From CAYVHB01 sp964450865 (GTDB lineage Bacteria; Bacillota; Clostridia; Saccharofermentanales; UBA5734), in the NCBI GenBank assembly GCA_964450865.1, contig CAYVHB010000032.1, positions 1 through 32,698 on the forward strand: 32,698 bases of DNA. The letters run 5' to 3'. The notes under the pieces are model-generated. The model was given only the letters and a program-made list of their open reading frames with translations, was not told where the DNA came from and did not search any database. The first letter of the stretch is position 1. Every line of letters begins with the position of its first letter. Shown here piece after piece: positions 24,480 to 32,698 of this stretch. The position numbers were made by a program, and so were the translations under genes.

Positions 24480-25486
24480 GTGAGCCCCCGGCTGATCTCC
24501 GTCAGCATCAGCTCAGTCGCCAGGTCAACGGTCTGACCGCGCAATGTCAGTCCAGCCGCTCGCGGATGACCACCCCCGCCATACCGGCGGGCAAAGTCGG
24601 CAGCACTGAATTTGACGCCACTGCGTAAATTGACCCGGATAGTACCATCGGCCAGTTCACGGATCAGGACAGCAACCTCCACGCCGGCCACATTGCGCAG
24701 ATCGGACACAATTCCGTCCAGATCCGAATCATTGGCCTGGCAGGCCTGCAGCGTGGTCTGGTCGACCACGGCCAGGGCGATCTTGCCATCAAACGCAAAC
24801 CGGGTGTGTGAATAGACACGGCCGGTGAGGCGCAAGCGCGCCTGGCTGGTCAGGTCAAAGAGCTGGTAGGTAATCCGCCGCAAGTCCGGCTGGGCCGCCA
24901 TCAGGCGGGCAGCTATCGAAAAAGTACGGGCTGAAGTATTGGAGTAGACAAAGCCACCTGTGTCTGAAATGATGGCCGTCATCAGCAGCATGGCAATCTC
25001 CGGGGTCATCAGGTCGGTCGCAGTGCGCCGGCCAAGCTCCTCGATCAGTTCCGTCACGATTTCACCGGTCGCCGCCGCTGTCGGGTCGACATACTTCAGG
25101 TGATCGGAATCACCGCTTGAGACATGGTGATCAAGGGCCGCCTGCTGGGGCGCCTGATCATAAATCAGCTGCCGGCAGCCGACCCGCTCCGAGTCTGCGC
25201 AGTCGATGGCAATCGACATCTGCTGCTGCGCCAGCCAGGCCGGCGGTATGCCGCAGGTAAAGACCTCAACCTGGTCAACACCGGGCAGGAAGCACAACCG
25301 GGGAATAACCGGCTCGTCCACCAGGACCCGGGTCTGCAACCCCAGCGGCCGGGTCGCCAGGGCCAGGGCCAGGGCCGAACTGAGCGCATCACCATCAGCG
25401 CTGACATGAGGCAGCAGCGTGATGATCCCGGGCTGGTTGCGCAAGCTGAGCAGGCGTTCGATGATGCGATCACGGACGATGATCAT
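24476..25486 (-). CDS. nrnA: DHH-family oligoribonuclease/pAp phosphatase NrnA
   Basis: NrnA-type enzymes degrade very short RNAs and dephosphorylate 3'-phosphoadenosine 5'-phosphate. The 336 residues hold a DHH domain with HVSADGDAL (27-35), Asp95 in AIDCADSERVG and DHH (119-121), followed by a DHHA1 domain with GGGGHPRAAG near residue 305. These are the expected metal-binding positions. GGAGG lies 11 bases upstream of the ATG, and the gene overlaps rbfA by 17 bases and truB by four. The order rbfA-nrnA-truB is common in Firmicutes. Assignment to NrnA rather than another DHH phosphoesterase rests on this context and overall length. Confidence 0.92.
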   Translation of the reverse strand: MIIVRDRIIERLLSLRNQPGIITLLPHVSADGDALSSALALALATRPLGLQTRVLVDEPVIPRLCFLPGVDQVEVFTCGIPPAWLAQQQMSIAIDCADSERVGCRQLIYDQAPQQAALDHHVSSGDSDHLKYVDPTAAATGEIVTELIEELGRRTATDLMTPEIAMLLMTAIISDTGGFVYSNTSARTFSIAARLMAAQPDLRRITYQLFDLTSQARLRLTGRVYSHTRFAFDGKIALAVVDQTTLQACQANDSDLDGIVSDLRNVAGVEVAVLIRELADGTIRVNLRSGVKFSAADFARRYGGGGHPRAAGLTLRGQTVDLATELMLTEISRGLT

Positions 25487-25835
25487 CGGGTGTCTGGCCT
25501 CCTATCGCTTCGTCTATCAGCTGATTCATGCGGATCCCCCGCTCAATGGAATCATCAACGATAAAATGCAGTTCCGGGGCAATGCGCAGCCTGATCCGGC
25601 TGACCAGCTCGCGGCGGATGAAGCCGGAAGCGCTGCGCAGGGCGGCGGCACAGTCCTTCTTCTGCTCGGGCGTGCCGAGCACGCTGATGTAGATATGGGC
25701 ATGGGATAAATCCCGTGAAGCCCGCACCGCCACCACCGAGACCAGCGGCGGCAGGCGCGGATCCTTGATTTCATTCTGGATCAGATCGGCGACAACTCTC
25801 TGGATTTCATCGCCGACGCGGTCAGATCGCTGCAC
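25470..25835 (-). CDS. rbfA: Ribosome-binding factor A
   Basis: RbfA binds the immature 30S subunit and helps 16S rRNA 5'-end maturation. The 121 residues are close to the family size and show a KH-type fold with RVGDEIQRVVADLIQNEIKDPRL near the start, VSVVAVRASRDLSHAHIYISV in the middle and SGFIRRELVSRIRLRIAPELHF after it. The start codon is GTG (25833-25835) with AAAGGGG about nine bases upstream. Five bases separate it from the infB stop, and its end overlaps nrnA, so it sits inside a tightly packed operon. Confidence 0.96.
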   Translation of the reverse strand: MQRSDRVGDEIQRVVADLIQNEIKDPRLPPLVSVVAVRASRDLSHAHIYISVLGTPEQKKDCAAALRSASGFIRRELVSRIRLRIAPELHFIVDDSIERGIRMNQLIDEAIGGQTPDDHRP

Positions 25836-25840
25836 GCTGT

Positions 25841-28800
25841 TCAGCCCCTTTCAATTTCCTGCATCTCGTAGGCCTCGACAACGTCATTCTCCTTGATGTC
25901 GTTGAAACGCTCAATGCCGATACCACATTCATAGCCGGCTGCCACCTCGCGGACATCATCCTTGAACCGGCGCAGTGACGCGAGCTTGCCCTCATGGATG
26001 ACGATGCCGTCACGCACCACGCGAATATCGCAGGAGCGCAGGATCTTGCCGTCCGTCACATACGAACCGCCAATGGTCCCGATGCCGGAGACCTTGAAAA
26101 TCTGGCGGATCTGGGCATGGCCCAGCACGTTTTCCTTGAATTTGGGCGCCAGCATGCCTTTCATGGCGGCCTGGATGTCTTCAATCGCGTTGTAAATCAC
26201 GCGGTACATGCGTACATCGACACCAGTTTCCTTGGCCAGGTCAGCCACGTTGGCCGATGGCCGGACGTTGAAGCCGATGACGATCGCGTTGGAAACTTCA
26301 GCCAGCCGGATATCGGACTCGGTAATGGCGCCAACGGCACCATGTATGACCTGCACCCGGACTTCGGCATTGCTGATTTTCTCCAGGGACTGGCGCACGG
26401 CCTCGACACTGCCCTGGACGTCGGCCTTGACGATGATATTGAGGTCCTTGACCTCGCCGGCCGCCATCTGGGTAAACAGCGTGTCCAGCGACATGCGGGA
26501 ACTGGCCCGCAGCTGCTTCTCGCGCTGCTGAATCCGGCGCTTCTCGGCCAGGGCCCGGGCGACCTTGTCGTCGGTGACGGCATAGAAGAGTTCACCGGCC
26601 TCCGGCACTTCCGGCAGGCCGAGGATCTCGACCGGGATCGACGGCCCAGCCTTTTTCACCATGCCGCCCTTATCGTCGGACATGGCGCGGACATTGCCGA
26701 TAATCGAGCCGGTAACCAGCGTGTCGCCGACCTGCAGCGTGCCGCGCTGGACAAGGACAGTTGCCACCGGGCCGCGGTTCTTGTCGAGTTTGGCCTCAAT
26801 GACAGTTCCCTTGGCCTGCTTGTCGGGATTGGCGCGCAGGTCCATGATATCGGCAGTCAGCAGCACCATTTCCAGCAGCTCGTCAATACCGGCACCGGTC
26901 TTGGCCGAAACCGGAACCATGACTGTCTGGCCGCCCCACTCTTCGGAGATCAGGTCATATTTGGACAGTTCCTGGCGCACTTTATCAACGTTGGCGCCTT
27001 CCTTGTCAATCTTGTTGATCGCCACGACGATCTGGGTATTGGCAGCGCGGGCATGGTTGATCGCCTCAACGGTCTGCGGCATGACGCCATCATCGGCGGC
27101 GACAACCAGGATCGCAATGTCCGTCACCTGCGCGCCGCGGGCCCGCATCGTTGTAAAGGCCTCGTGACCGGGTGTATCGAGGAAAGTGATCTGGCGGTTC
27201 TTGACCTTGACCGTATAGGCACCAATATGCTGGGTAATGCCGCCGGCTTCACCAATGGCAACCGATGACTTGCGGATGCGGTCCAGGATCGAGGTCTTGC
27301 CATGGTCAACGTGACCCATGACGACCACGACGGGCGGACGCGGCTGGAGATCCTCATCCTGGTCAGCGGTATCATCAAAGAGAATATCCTCTTCGCTGAC
27401 TTCCACCAGTTTTTCACAGGTGATGCCGAATTCATCGGCAATTGTCGCCGCGGTGTCAAAATCAATCACCTGGTTGACGGTAGCCATGATGCCGAACCGG
27501 ATCATTTTCTTGATGACTTCGGCCGCGGTCTTTTTGATTGCTTCGGCGAATTCCTTGACAGTCAGGGTCTCCGGAATCATCACATGGGTCAGGACAGCCC
27601 GGACCGGAGCCGGAGCGGGCGCAATGCCCCGGCGGCCGCTCACGCGCGTCGGCCGGGTCTTGCCCTTGACGGGAACTGGCTCTTTATAAAGGGTATCCAG
27701 GACGGTATCGTCAGACAGCGCGGCCGAGACACCCTGACCGGAGGACAGGGCAATCGCCTGCTGCTTGAGCGTCTTGTGCTTGTCACGGCTGTCAACAACC
27801 GGTTTGACAACGTCCTTTTTCACATCGCGCTTGTCATCACGCTTGCTTTCTTTCTCAAAGGCATCACGCGTGGCAATATTGGAACGCTGGGCCTCCAGCT
27901 GGCTTTTCAGCTCGCTGGGGATATCCGGCGTACTGGCATTACGGGGCCGGCTGCCTGGACGGCTGCCCGGACCCGGCCGCTGACCGGGTGAGCCTGTGCC
28001 GGGAGCACGATCTTTATCATAGGGCGGGCGACTGCCATAGCCGCCACCCGTGCCGGGTGCGCGATCCTTATCATAGGGTGGGCGACTGCCATAGCCGCCT
28101 CCCTGCCCATAACCGCCGCCGGACGGACGGTAGCCGTCACCGGACGGGCGCGGGCCATAGCCGCCCTGGCCGGCCGGACGCTGGCCGTAGCCACCGCCGG
28201 GCTGGCCGNNNNNNNNNNNNNNNNNNNNNNNNNNNNNNNNNNNNNNNNNNNNNNNNNNNNNNNNNNNNNNNNNNNNNNNNNNNNNNNNNNNNNNNNNNNN
28301 NNNNNNNNCCATAGCCGCCCTGGCCGGCCGGACGCTGGCCGTAGCCACCGCCGGGCTGGCCGGAACGATCACCGTAGCCACCCTGGCCGGCTGGACGCTG
28401 GCCGTAGCCACCGCCGGGCTGGCCGCTACGGTCGCCATAGCCGCCGGGGGCGCGGCCACCTTCACCGGGGGCACGATTGCCGTCGCCGGACGGACGGTAG
28501 CCGTCACCGGACGGGCGCTGGCCGTAGCCACCGCCGGGCTGGCCGGAACGATCACCATAGCCGCCCTGGCCGGCCGGACGCTGGCCGTAGCCACCGCCGG
28601 ACTGGCCGGAACGATCACCGTAGCCACCCTGGCCGGCTGGACGCTGGCCGTAGCCACCGCCGGGCTGGCCGCTACGGTCGCCATAGCCGCCGGGGGCGCG
28701 GCCACCTTCACCGGGGGCACGATTGCCGTCGCCGGACGGACGGTAGCCGTCGCCGGACGGGCGCGGGCCATAGCCGCCCTGGCCGGCCGGACGCTGGCCG

Positions 28801-29741
28801 TAGCCACCGCCGGGCTGGCCGCTACGGTCGCCGTAGCCGCCGGGACCGCGGCCACCTTCACCGGGGGCGCGATTGCCTTCACCAGGGGCACGATTGCCAT
28901 AACCGCCACCCTGGCCAAAACTGCGCTCGCCAGACGGACGCTGGCTTTCACCGCCGCGTTCAGCCATCGGCTGCCGGCCGGTTTGAGGGCGTTCTTCACG
29001 ACTGACGGTCGAGTCAGCCGGGGCAGCAGAGGCTGCCGCTGATGCCGGCACAGAGGCAACAGTCGGGACTGCAGAAGCCGCCGACGGCAAAGGATTGACA
29101 GGCTGCTGAACCGGCGGCTTCGCGCTGGCCGGACCAGTCGGGGCCGCAGAGACTGAACCTGACTGCGGTTCAGCCTTGGCTGCCGGGACAGCAGCCGCAG
29201 CAGCCTGAACTGTTGCGGTTGTTGTTGCAGATACAGGGGCACCGGCCGGCGTTGCAGGCTGCAACGGTGTTGCAGCGCGAGGTGCAACAGGGGGCGGCGC
29301 GACCCGGCCAACAGGGGGTGGTGCGACCCGGCCGACAGGCGGCGGAACAGCTGCCCCATGAGCGGCCGGATGAATCGGCCGGCTGGCCGCAACCGGTTCG
29401 GCCGCCGGTGTTTTTTCCTCAACGGCCGGTACCTTCTCAGCCGGTTTATCACTATCGTGCTCAGAATCAGCACGGGTTTCAGGTTTTGCGGTTTTAACAA
29501 CTTTGACAACCCCGGTTATTGTCTTCCCGGAAACACCGCGCATCGCGATTGTTGGGCCGCTTGTAGGCTCCTCAGTTGATTTGCCAGCCGTCTCAGCCAT
29601 GGCCGCAGCCCGCGCCGCTTCCTGGCGGGCTGCTTCTTCCTCGGTCTTTACCGGGGCAGGTTTTCTGGCTGGTTGAGGCTGGCTGTCGCCCCGCACAAAG
29701 CCTGCTCTGAGTCCGGAACCGGAATCGTCTTTTTTTACCAT
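25841..29741 (-). CDS. infB: Translation initiation factor IF2 (assembly gap inside)
   Basis: IF2 is the GTPase that places initiator tRNA on the ribosome. The C-terminal part is standard: an IF2-N domain (TLTVKEFAEAIKKTAAEVIKKM), then G1 GHVDHGKTS, G2 GGITQHIGAY, G3 DTPGHEA, G4 NKID, G5 SAK, followed by domains II-IV. The N-terminus (from 29741; GGAGG 12 bases upstream) begins MVKKDDSGSG and passes through Ala/Pro-rich stretches into a long Gly/Tyr/Arg/Gln repeat. The repeat is broken by 100 N (28209-28308). With this placeholder the two halves differ by one base in frame (3,901 bases in total), so the gap length is arbitrary and the gene is presumably intact. True length is unknown but probably exceeds 1,200 residues, long for IF2. 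rbfA follows by five bases. Confidence 0.95.
27948..28917 (-). repeat. Gly/Tyr/Arg-rich repeat in infB
   Basis: The main unit is 63 bp, encoding GGYGDRSGQPGGGYGQRPAGQ. About six full copies lie on the N-terminal side of the gap (28309-28860) and a partial copy on the other side, with occasional spacers reading GYRPSGDGNRAPGEGGRAP. Two copies of a different unit, YGSRPPYDKDRAPGTG, follow the gap. Copies are nearly identical in DNA, which explains the assembly break. Confidence 0.92.
28209..28308. other. Assembly gap (100 N)
   Basis: Exactly 100 N residues replace sequence inside the infB repeat. The round number and the frame mismatch on either side indicate a placeholder of unknown true length. 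Confidence 0.99.
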
Positions 29742-29852
29742 TATTAGTTTTATCCTCCAACCATCATGATCATTTTATTCCAGATGCTTCGTGCCAGGCG
29801 ATTCTCATCATGGCCCGGCTGCAGATCCATCGTCCCGGATCCAGGATCGGAT

Positions 29853-30203
29853 TTACGGATCCGCTGTTTCCGGCCGGGACTCATCCCGGCTGCTTTGATA
29901 TAGGAACCAGATGCGTTCTGCGAATCCGGTATCCGTCACTGCGGCTACAACACGGTCCGGCTTGCCGGTCCAGTGGCTTAACTCGTCTCGTGTGCCCAGA
30001 ACAACGAGGGGCAGTTCATGGCGACGGGCCAGATGCGCAAAACGCTCGTGAGTATTGGTTGTGGCATCGCCAGCCAGGATGATCAGACAGGCCTGGCCTT
30101 TGCTGATTGTCTGCTCGACGGTATCGCTGCCGGTGACAAGGCGCCTGGCCCGCGTGGCCAGACCCACCAGGCGCCAGATCGCGTCAGGTGCGGTCCGGGT
30201 CAT
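29853..30203 (-). CDS. ylxQ: L7Ae-family RNA-binding protein, YlxQ type
   Basis: This 116-residue protein lies in the position of ylxQ between ylxR and infB and has the L7Ae fold pattern: WRLVGLATRARRLVTGSDTV near the start, then CLIILAGDATTNTHERF, LPLVVLGTRDELSHWTGKPDRVVAAVTDTGFAERI. Members bind kink-turn RNAs; the targets of YlxQ are not known to me. The start at 30203 is chosen because GGAG lies seven bases upstream and the family begins close to this point. It overlaps the end of ylxR by 20 bases. The final residues (SSRDESRPETADP) are hydrophilic and not conserved. Confidence 0.85.
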   Translation of the reverse strand: MTRTAPDAIWRLVGLATRARRLVTGSDTVEQTISKGQACLIILAGDATTNTHERFAHLARRHELPLVVLGTRDELSHWTGKPDRVVAAVTDTGFAERIWFLYQSSRDESRPETADP

Positions 30204-30477
30204 CGGCAGGCTCCGGCATGGCAGCCAGCTCAGCCAGCAAGGCGGCAACCACCGCTTCACTGACGCGAGTTTTCAGGCCTTTGTCCAGCTTATGGCCACG
30301 GATAGCCTGCTCCAGGCAACTGCGGCTGCGGCAGACATAGGCGCCGCGCCCGGCCTTTTTACCAGTCGGATCCAGCGATATCTCACCAGCCTGATTGACA
30401 ACGACCCGCAACAGGCTTTTCTTGGGCTTCATGGTATGGCAGGCCACACACATCCGCTCCGGTATCTTCTTTGGCAT
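30184..30477 (-). CDS. ylxR: YlxR-family RNA-binding protein (RnpM)
   Basis: This 97-residue basic protein is of the YlxR/DUF448 family, with PERMCVACHTMKPKKSLLRVV at the N-terminus and the diagnostic KAGRGAYVC (41-49) followed by a third and fourth conserved region around CRSRSCLEQA. In Bacillus the homologue has been reported to bind RNase P RNA and was renamed RnpM. GGGAGG lies nine bases before the ATG. It starts 43 bases after nusA and overlaps the L7Ae-like gene, the normal Firmicute order. Confidence 0.93.
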   Translation of the reverse strand: MPKKIPERMCVACHTMKPKKSLLRVVVNQAGEISLDPTGKKAGRGAYVCRSRSCLEQAIRGHKLDKGLKTRVSEAVVAALLAELAAMPEPADDPDRT

Positions 30478-30520
30478 GCCTGGAAACCTCCCGGTCTGAT
30501 CTCATGAAACGCCTTGATCT

Positions 30521-31636
30521 TCAGTGATCAGAACCATGCCCCGGCCGGTCACTGTCGTGATCAGCCAGGCGATGCATAATCTCAGCCTCGATCGCCTCGC
30601 GATACTGGGATTCACTCTTGATATCGATTTTCCAGCCAGTCAGGCGCGCAGCCAGGCGGGCGTTCTGGCCATCACGGCCGATGGCCAGTGACAGCTGATG
30701 GTCGGGAACGACAACGCGGGCAATTTTCTCTTCAGGCAGTACATCAACCTTGACCACCTTGGCCGGACTGAGCGCATTGCTGATGAAAACTGCCGGATCC
30801 GGGCTCCACTCGATGATATCAATCTTTTCGCCCATCAGCTCTTCCATGATGCTTTGCACCCGCATCCCGCGCTGGCCGACACAGGCGCCGACACAATCCA
30901 CATTGCTGTCACGCGATGTCACGGCGATCTTGGAACGCAATCCGGCCTCGCGGGCGACCGAGACGATCTCGACAATGCCGGATGCCACTTCCGGTACTTC
31001 CTGCTCAAACAGCTTACGCACCAGGTTCGGATGGCTGCGCGAAACCAGGATAACCGGCCGGTTCTTCTTCTCGTCAACCTTGAGGATATAAAAGCGCATG
31101 CGCTGGTTAAAATTATAACCGTCGCTGCGCACCTGTTCCCGGTCAGTCAGAACGGCTTCAGCCCGGCCAATATCAACAATCACTTCCTTGCGGTCCTTGC
31201 GCTGGACGACACCGGCGGCAATACCTCCGACCCGGCTGCTGAATTCATTCTGGATCCGCTCACGCTCGGCGCTGCAAAGCTTCTGATTGATCACGTTCTT
31301 GGCGGTCTGCGCGGCCAGACGGCCGAAATCCTGCGGCCGCAACTGGTTCTCCATCTTGTCCCCCAGATCAAAATCAGGGGACAGGCTGCGGGCTTCAGTC
31401 AGTGAAATCTCCGAATTGGGATCCTCAACATCCATGACTACGGTCTTGATCAGATAAACACGCATTTCACCAGTCTGGCGGTCTACCTCGGCCCGGATAT
31501 TATCTGTTGTTTTTGCTTCAAATTCACGTTTATAGGCTGATACCAGCGACTCTTCAATCGCCTGGAAAAGGACCTCGGCATCGATCCCCCGTTCTTTTTC
31601 CAACAGCCTGATGGCTTCGATGAGCTCAGCATTCAT
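30521..31636 (-). CDS. nusA: Transcription factor NusA
   Basis: NusA binds RNA polymerase and RNA and modulates pausing, termination and antitermination. The 371 residues match the Bacillus-type length and layout: N-terminal polymerase-binding domain (1-125), S1 domain (about 135-200), KH1 with GACVGQRG (250-257) and KH2 with AIGRDGQNARLA (318-329). The C-terminal acidic repeats found in enterobacteria are absent, as usual in Firmicutes; the end is a short Asp/His tail. AGGAG lies ten bases before the ATG. A 256-base gap separates it from rimP. Confidence 0.97.
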   Translation of the reverse strand: MNAELIEAIRLLEKERGIDAEVLFQAIEESLVSAYKREFEAKTTDNIRAEVDRQTGEMRVYLIKTVVMDVEDPNSEISLTEARSLSPDFDLGDKMENQLRPQDFGRLAAQTAKNVINQKLCSAERERIQNEFSSRVGGIAAGVVQRKDRKEVIVDIGRAEAVLTDREQVRSDGYNFNQRMRFYILKVDEKKNRPVILVSRSHPNLVRKLFEQEVPEVASGIVEIVSVAREAGLRSKIAVTSRDSNVDCVGACVGQRGMRVQSIMEELMGEKIDIIEWSPDPAVFISNALSPAKVVKVDVLPEEKIARVVVPDHQLSLAIGRDGQNARLAARLTGWKIDIKSESQYREAIEAEIMHRLADHDSDRPGHGSDH

Positions 31637-31892
31637 GCCAAAAATTCTCCTTCCGATTGCATAAGCAATCAATACACCTGTCTTGTCTGTCCGGGTCTAG
31701 GTCACGAATCGCTGGCTCCCGGCCTGATTAATATAATGGCAAATAGCGGTCAAGATTCATGGTGACTGATGGCAACGATCCCGCCAGATGCGGAGCAGCC
31801 TGGCCATCCCATTCCGGCTTGCGGGCTTGACTGGTACATTCCTGGCCCGACGCGTCAGCTCCACCGCCTGAAAAACGCAGACCTTGTTGCCA
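31637..31892 (-). other. rimP-nusA intergenic region
   Basis: No gene is visible. An AT-rich patch near 31725-31757 on the minus strand contains TTGACC followed by TATATT or ATTAAT at poor spacing, so a promoter here is only a weak possibility. A 13-mer GACCCGGACAGAC (31685-31697) is shared exactly with the region before mraY (7924-7936). Confidence 0.35.
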
Positions 31893-32366
31893 TCAGCTGT
31901 CAAAGCGGATAATCCGCTTGACTTTGGCTACTTTCTCGCGTTCAAAAGCGCGGGAAGTGCCGTCTTCCTGCTCAATGACAATGGACTGCGGACTGCAGGG
32001 CGCCAACCGCCCCTGGAATTTCTTGTGACTCTCAATGGCCTGGTAGAGTGACACTTCAACCCAGCTGCCCTGATAGCGGGCCAGCTCGCGGTCCGTCTTC
32101 AGCGGCCGTTCCAGTCCTGGTGATGAAACCTCCAGATAATCATGACTGTGCAAATCCAGTTCGTTATCGATGATCGGATCGACCAGATGGCTGACAGCCG
32201 TACAGTCATCGAGGGATACGCCCCCGTCCTTGTCGATAAAAATGCGCAGGATCGTTGCCGGTCCCTCCCGGACATAGACGACATCGACCAGGTCAATGCC
32301 CAGTCCGGCAATCCGGTCGGCAATGGCATCATGGATGGCCTGGGCATTTCTGGAACGTTGCGCCAT
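31893..32366 (-). CDS. rimP: Ribosome maturation factor RimP
   Basis: RimP assists 30S subunit maturation. The 157-residue protein shows the N-terminal alpha/beta domain with GIDLVDVVYVREGPATILRIFIDKDGGVSLDDCTAVS and the central DYLEVSSPGLERPLKTDREL, followed by a small SH3-like C-terminal domain ending VAKVKRIIRF. The start at 32366 is supported by GGGGAG five bases upstream; an ATG 11 codons further up has no good site. As the first gene of the rimP-nusA-infB operon it follows a leader of about 130 bases with a promoter and a terminator-like hairpin. Confidence 0.95.
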   Translation of the reverse strand: MAQRSRNAQAIHDAIADRIAGLGIDLVDVVYVREGPATILRIFIDKDGGVSLDDCTAVSHLVDPIIDNELDLHSHDYLEVSSPGLERPLKTDRELARYQGSWVEVSLYQAIESHKKFQGRLAPCSPQSIVIEQEDGTSRAFEREKVAKVKRIIRFDS

Positions 32367-32445
32367 GCTGTCTCCCCTTTCGAGCCAATATCCGGCCAAC
32401 CCCCTTTGCCATAAAGCCGGGTCGCCAGATCACGATACCAGTATG

Positions 32446-32472
32446 AATAACAAAAAGTGGGATCGCCCCACT
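32446..32472 (-). terminator. Terminator-like hairpin in the rimP leader (candidate attenuator)
   Basis: On the minus strand AGTGGG pairs perfectly with CCCACT around a five-base loop (arms at 32467-32472 and 32456-32461), followed by TTTTGTTATT. It lies about 30 bases downstream of the predicted start of transcription and about 80 bases before the rimP start codon, so it would act on the operon's own leader transcript. Confidence 0.7.
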
Positions 32473-32505
32473 CTCAGTCAACAAACGTACGTCTCAACGA
32501 TGCCG

Positions 32506-32534
32506 ATTATAGCATGATGATCCGGTCAATGCAA
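32506..32534 (-). promoter_or_regulatory. Extended -10 promoter for the rimP-nusA-infB operon
   Basis: A perfect TATAAT (32506-32511) is preceded by TGC, the extended -10 motif, and by TTGCAT (32529-32534) 17 bases further upstream. The -35 is weak (three of six), which the extended -10 can compensate. Transcription would start near 32499. Confidence 0.72.
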
Positions 32535-32698
32535 GTGCGTTGCCGACAGGGCGGAAATGATTGGGCAAATAGCGGGGAAACGGCCTGCTGGCGGCAAAAA
32601 CGCCTGTCAATTTTGGCACAATTGCCCAATCTGGACCGGCGGTCAATCGGGTAGGACCCCGGCCATTAGTTGGCCGGGGGACCTCCCACAGCACCGTA
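32535..32698 (-). other. Right-edge non-coding region with strong hairpin
   Basis: An 8-bp perfect stem (CCCCGGCC/GGCCGGGG, 32657-32679, seven-base loop, extendable on both sides) could be the end of the transcript from the gene beyond the window, although no T-tract follows. A 10-bp inverted repeat, GATTGGGCAA (32559-32568) and its complement (32622-32631), flanks a 53-base spacer upstream of the rimP promoter. No supported coding sequence is visible. Confidence 0.4.

Noticed and set aside
25994..27268. Plus-strand frame of 424 codons opposite infB
   Set aside because: Antisense to the conserved IF2 GTPase region. Composition follows the opposite-strand codons.
27948..28917. CRISPR-like array
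   Set aside because: The repeats are contiguous, in frame with IF2 and without unique spacers. No cas genes are present.
28137..29509. Long alternative reading frames through the infB repeat on the minus strand
   Set aside because: They arise from the GC-rich repeat and lack stop codons by composition. Only the frame beginning at 29741 has a ribosome binding site and meets the IF2 domains beyond the gap.
25841..29741. Frameshifted or pseudogenised infB
   Set aside because: The one-base frame offset occurs exactly across 100 placeholder N. The GTPase and C-terminal domains are intact, and infB is essential.
32494..32694. Small minus-strand gene at the right edge
   Set aside because: It spans the rimP promoter and the strong hairpin and has no family resemblance.

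Overview
This window looks like a chromosomal segment of a GC-rich Firmicute, most likely class Clostridia. The evidence is the gene set and order (mraZ-rsmH-ftsL-PBP-murE with sbp before ftsZ, nrdR after ftsZ, ylxR and an L7Ae-like gene between nusA and infB, and the paired ymfF/ymfH-type M16 proteins), Gram-positive GGAGG ribosome binding sites, and a MurE with the meso-diaminopimelate DNPR motif. All 26 genes I can support lie on the minus strand, so transcription runs from the right edge to the left. A run of 100 N inside infB shows that this is a draft assembly.

Right half, in transcription order: rimP, nusA, ylxR, an L7Ae-family gene, infB, rbfA, nrnA, truB, a ribF gene fused in frame to a ymfF-type M16 domain, ymfH, lgt and rodA, then a PsiE-like membrane protein gene. 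This is the conserved translation, transcription and RNA-modification operon running into lipoprotein and elongasome genes. Most genes overlap or lie within a few bases of each other. Upstream of rimP there is an extended -10 promoter, followed about 30 bases later by an intrinsic terminator in the leader, which suggests attenuation of the operon.

A 581-base non-coding stretch (16050-16630) separates the two halves. It holds a terminator (16302-16342), a good sigma-A-type promoter (16202-16230) and two 18-bp direct repeats that look like MraZ binding sites, all upstream of mraZ.

Left half: the division and cell wall (dcw) cluster mraZ, rsmH, ftsL, a PASTA-containing class B PBP, murE, murF, mraY, ftsW, murG, ftsQ/divIB, sbp, ftsZ, then nrdR. 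murD, murC, murB and ftsA are missing from the cluster. A second good promoter lies in a 198-base AT-rich gap before murE, and a weaker candidate lies before ftsZ.

Two things stand out. The first is the fusion of the FAD-synthesis enzyme RibF with an M16 protein of the EF-P-modification type, followed by its usual partner gene. The second is how many otherwise ordinary housekeeping proteins carry long low-complexity additions: a FUS-like Gly/Tyr/Arg repeat in IF2, a His-rich N-terminus on FtsW, a tandem repeat on FtsQ, a linker of about 220 residues in FtsZ with two C-terminal-peptide-like motifs, inserts inside the second PASTA repeat of the PBP and inside the TruB C-terminal domain, and acidic or Ala-rich tails on Lgt and the PsiE-like protein. 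I see no tRNA, rRNA, CRISPR array, insertion sequence or phage gene.
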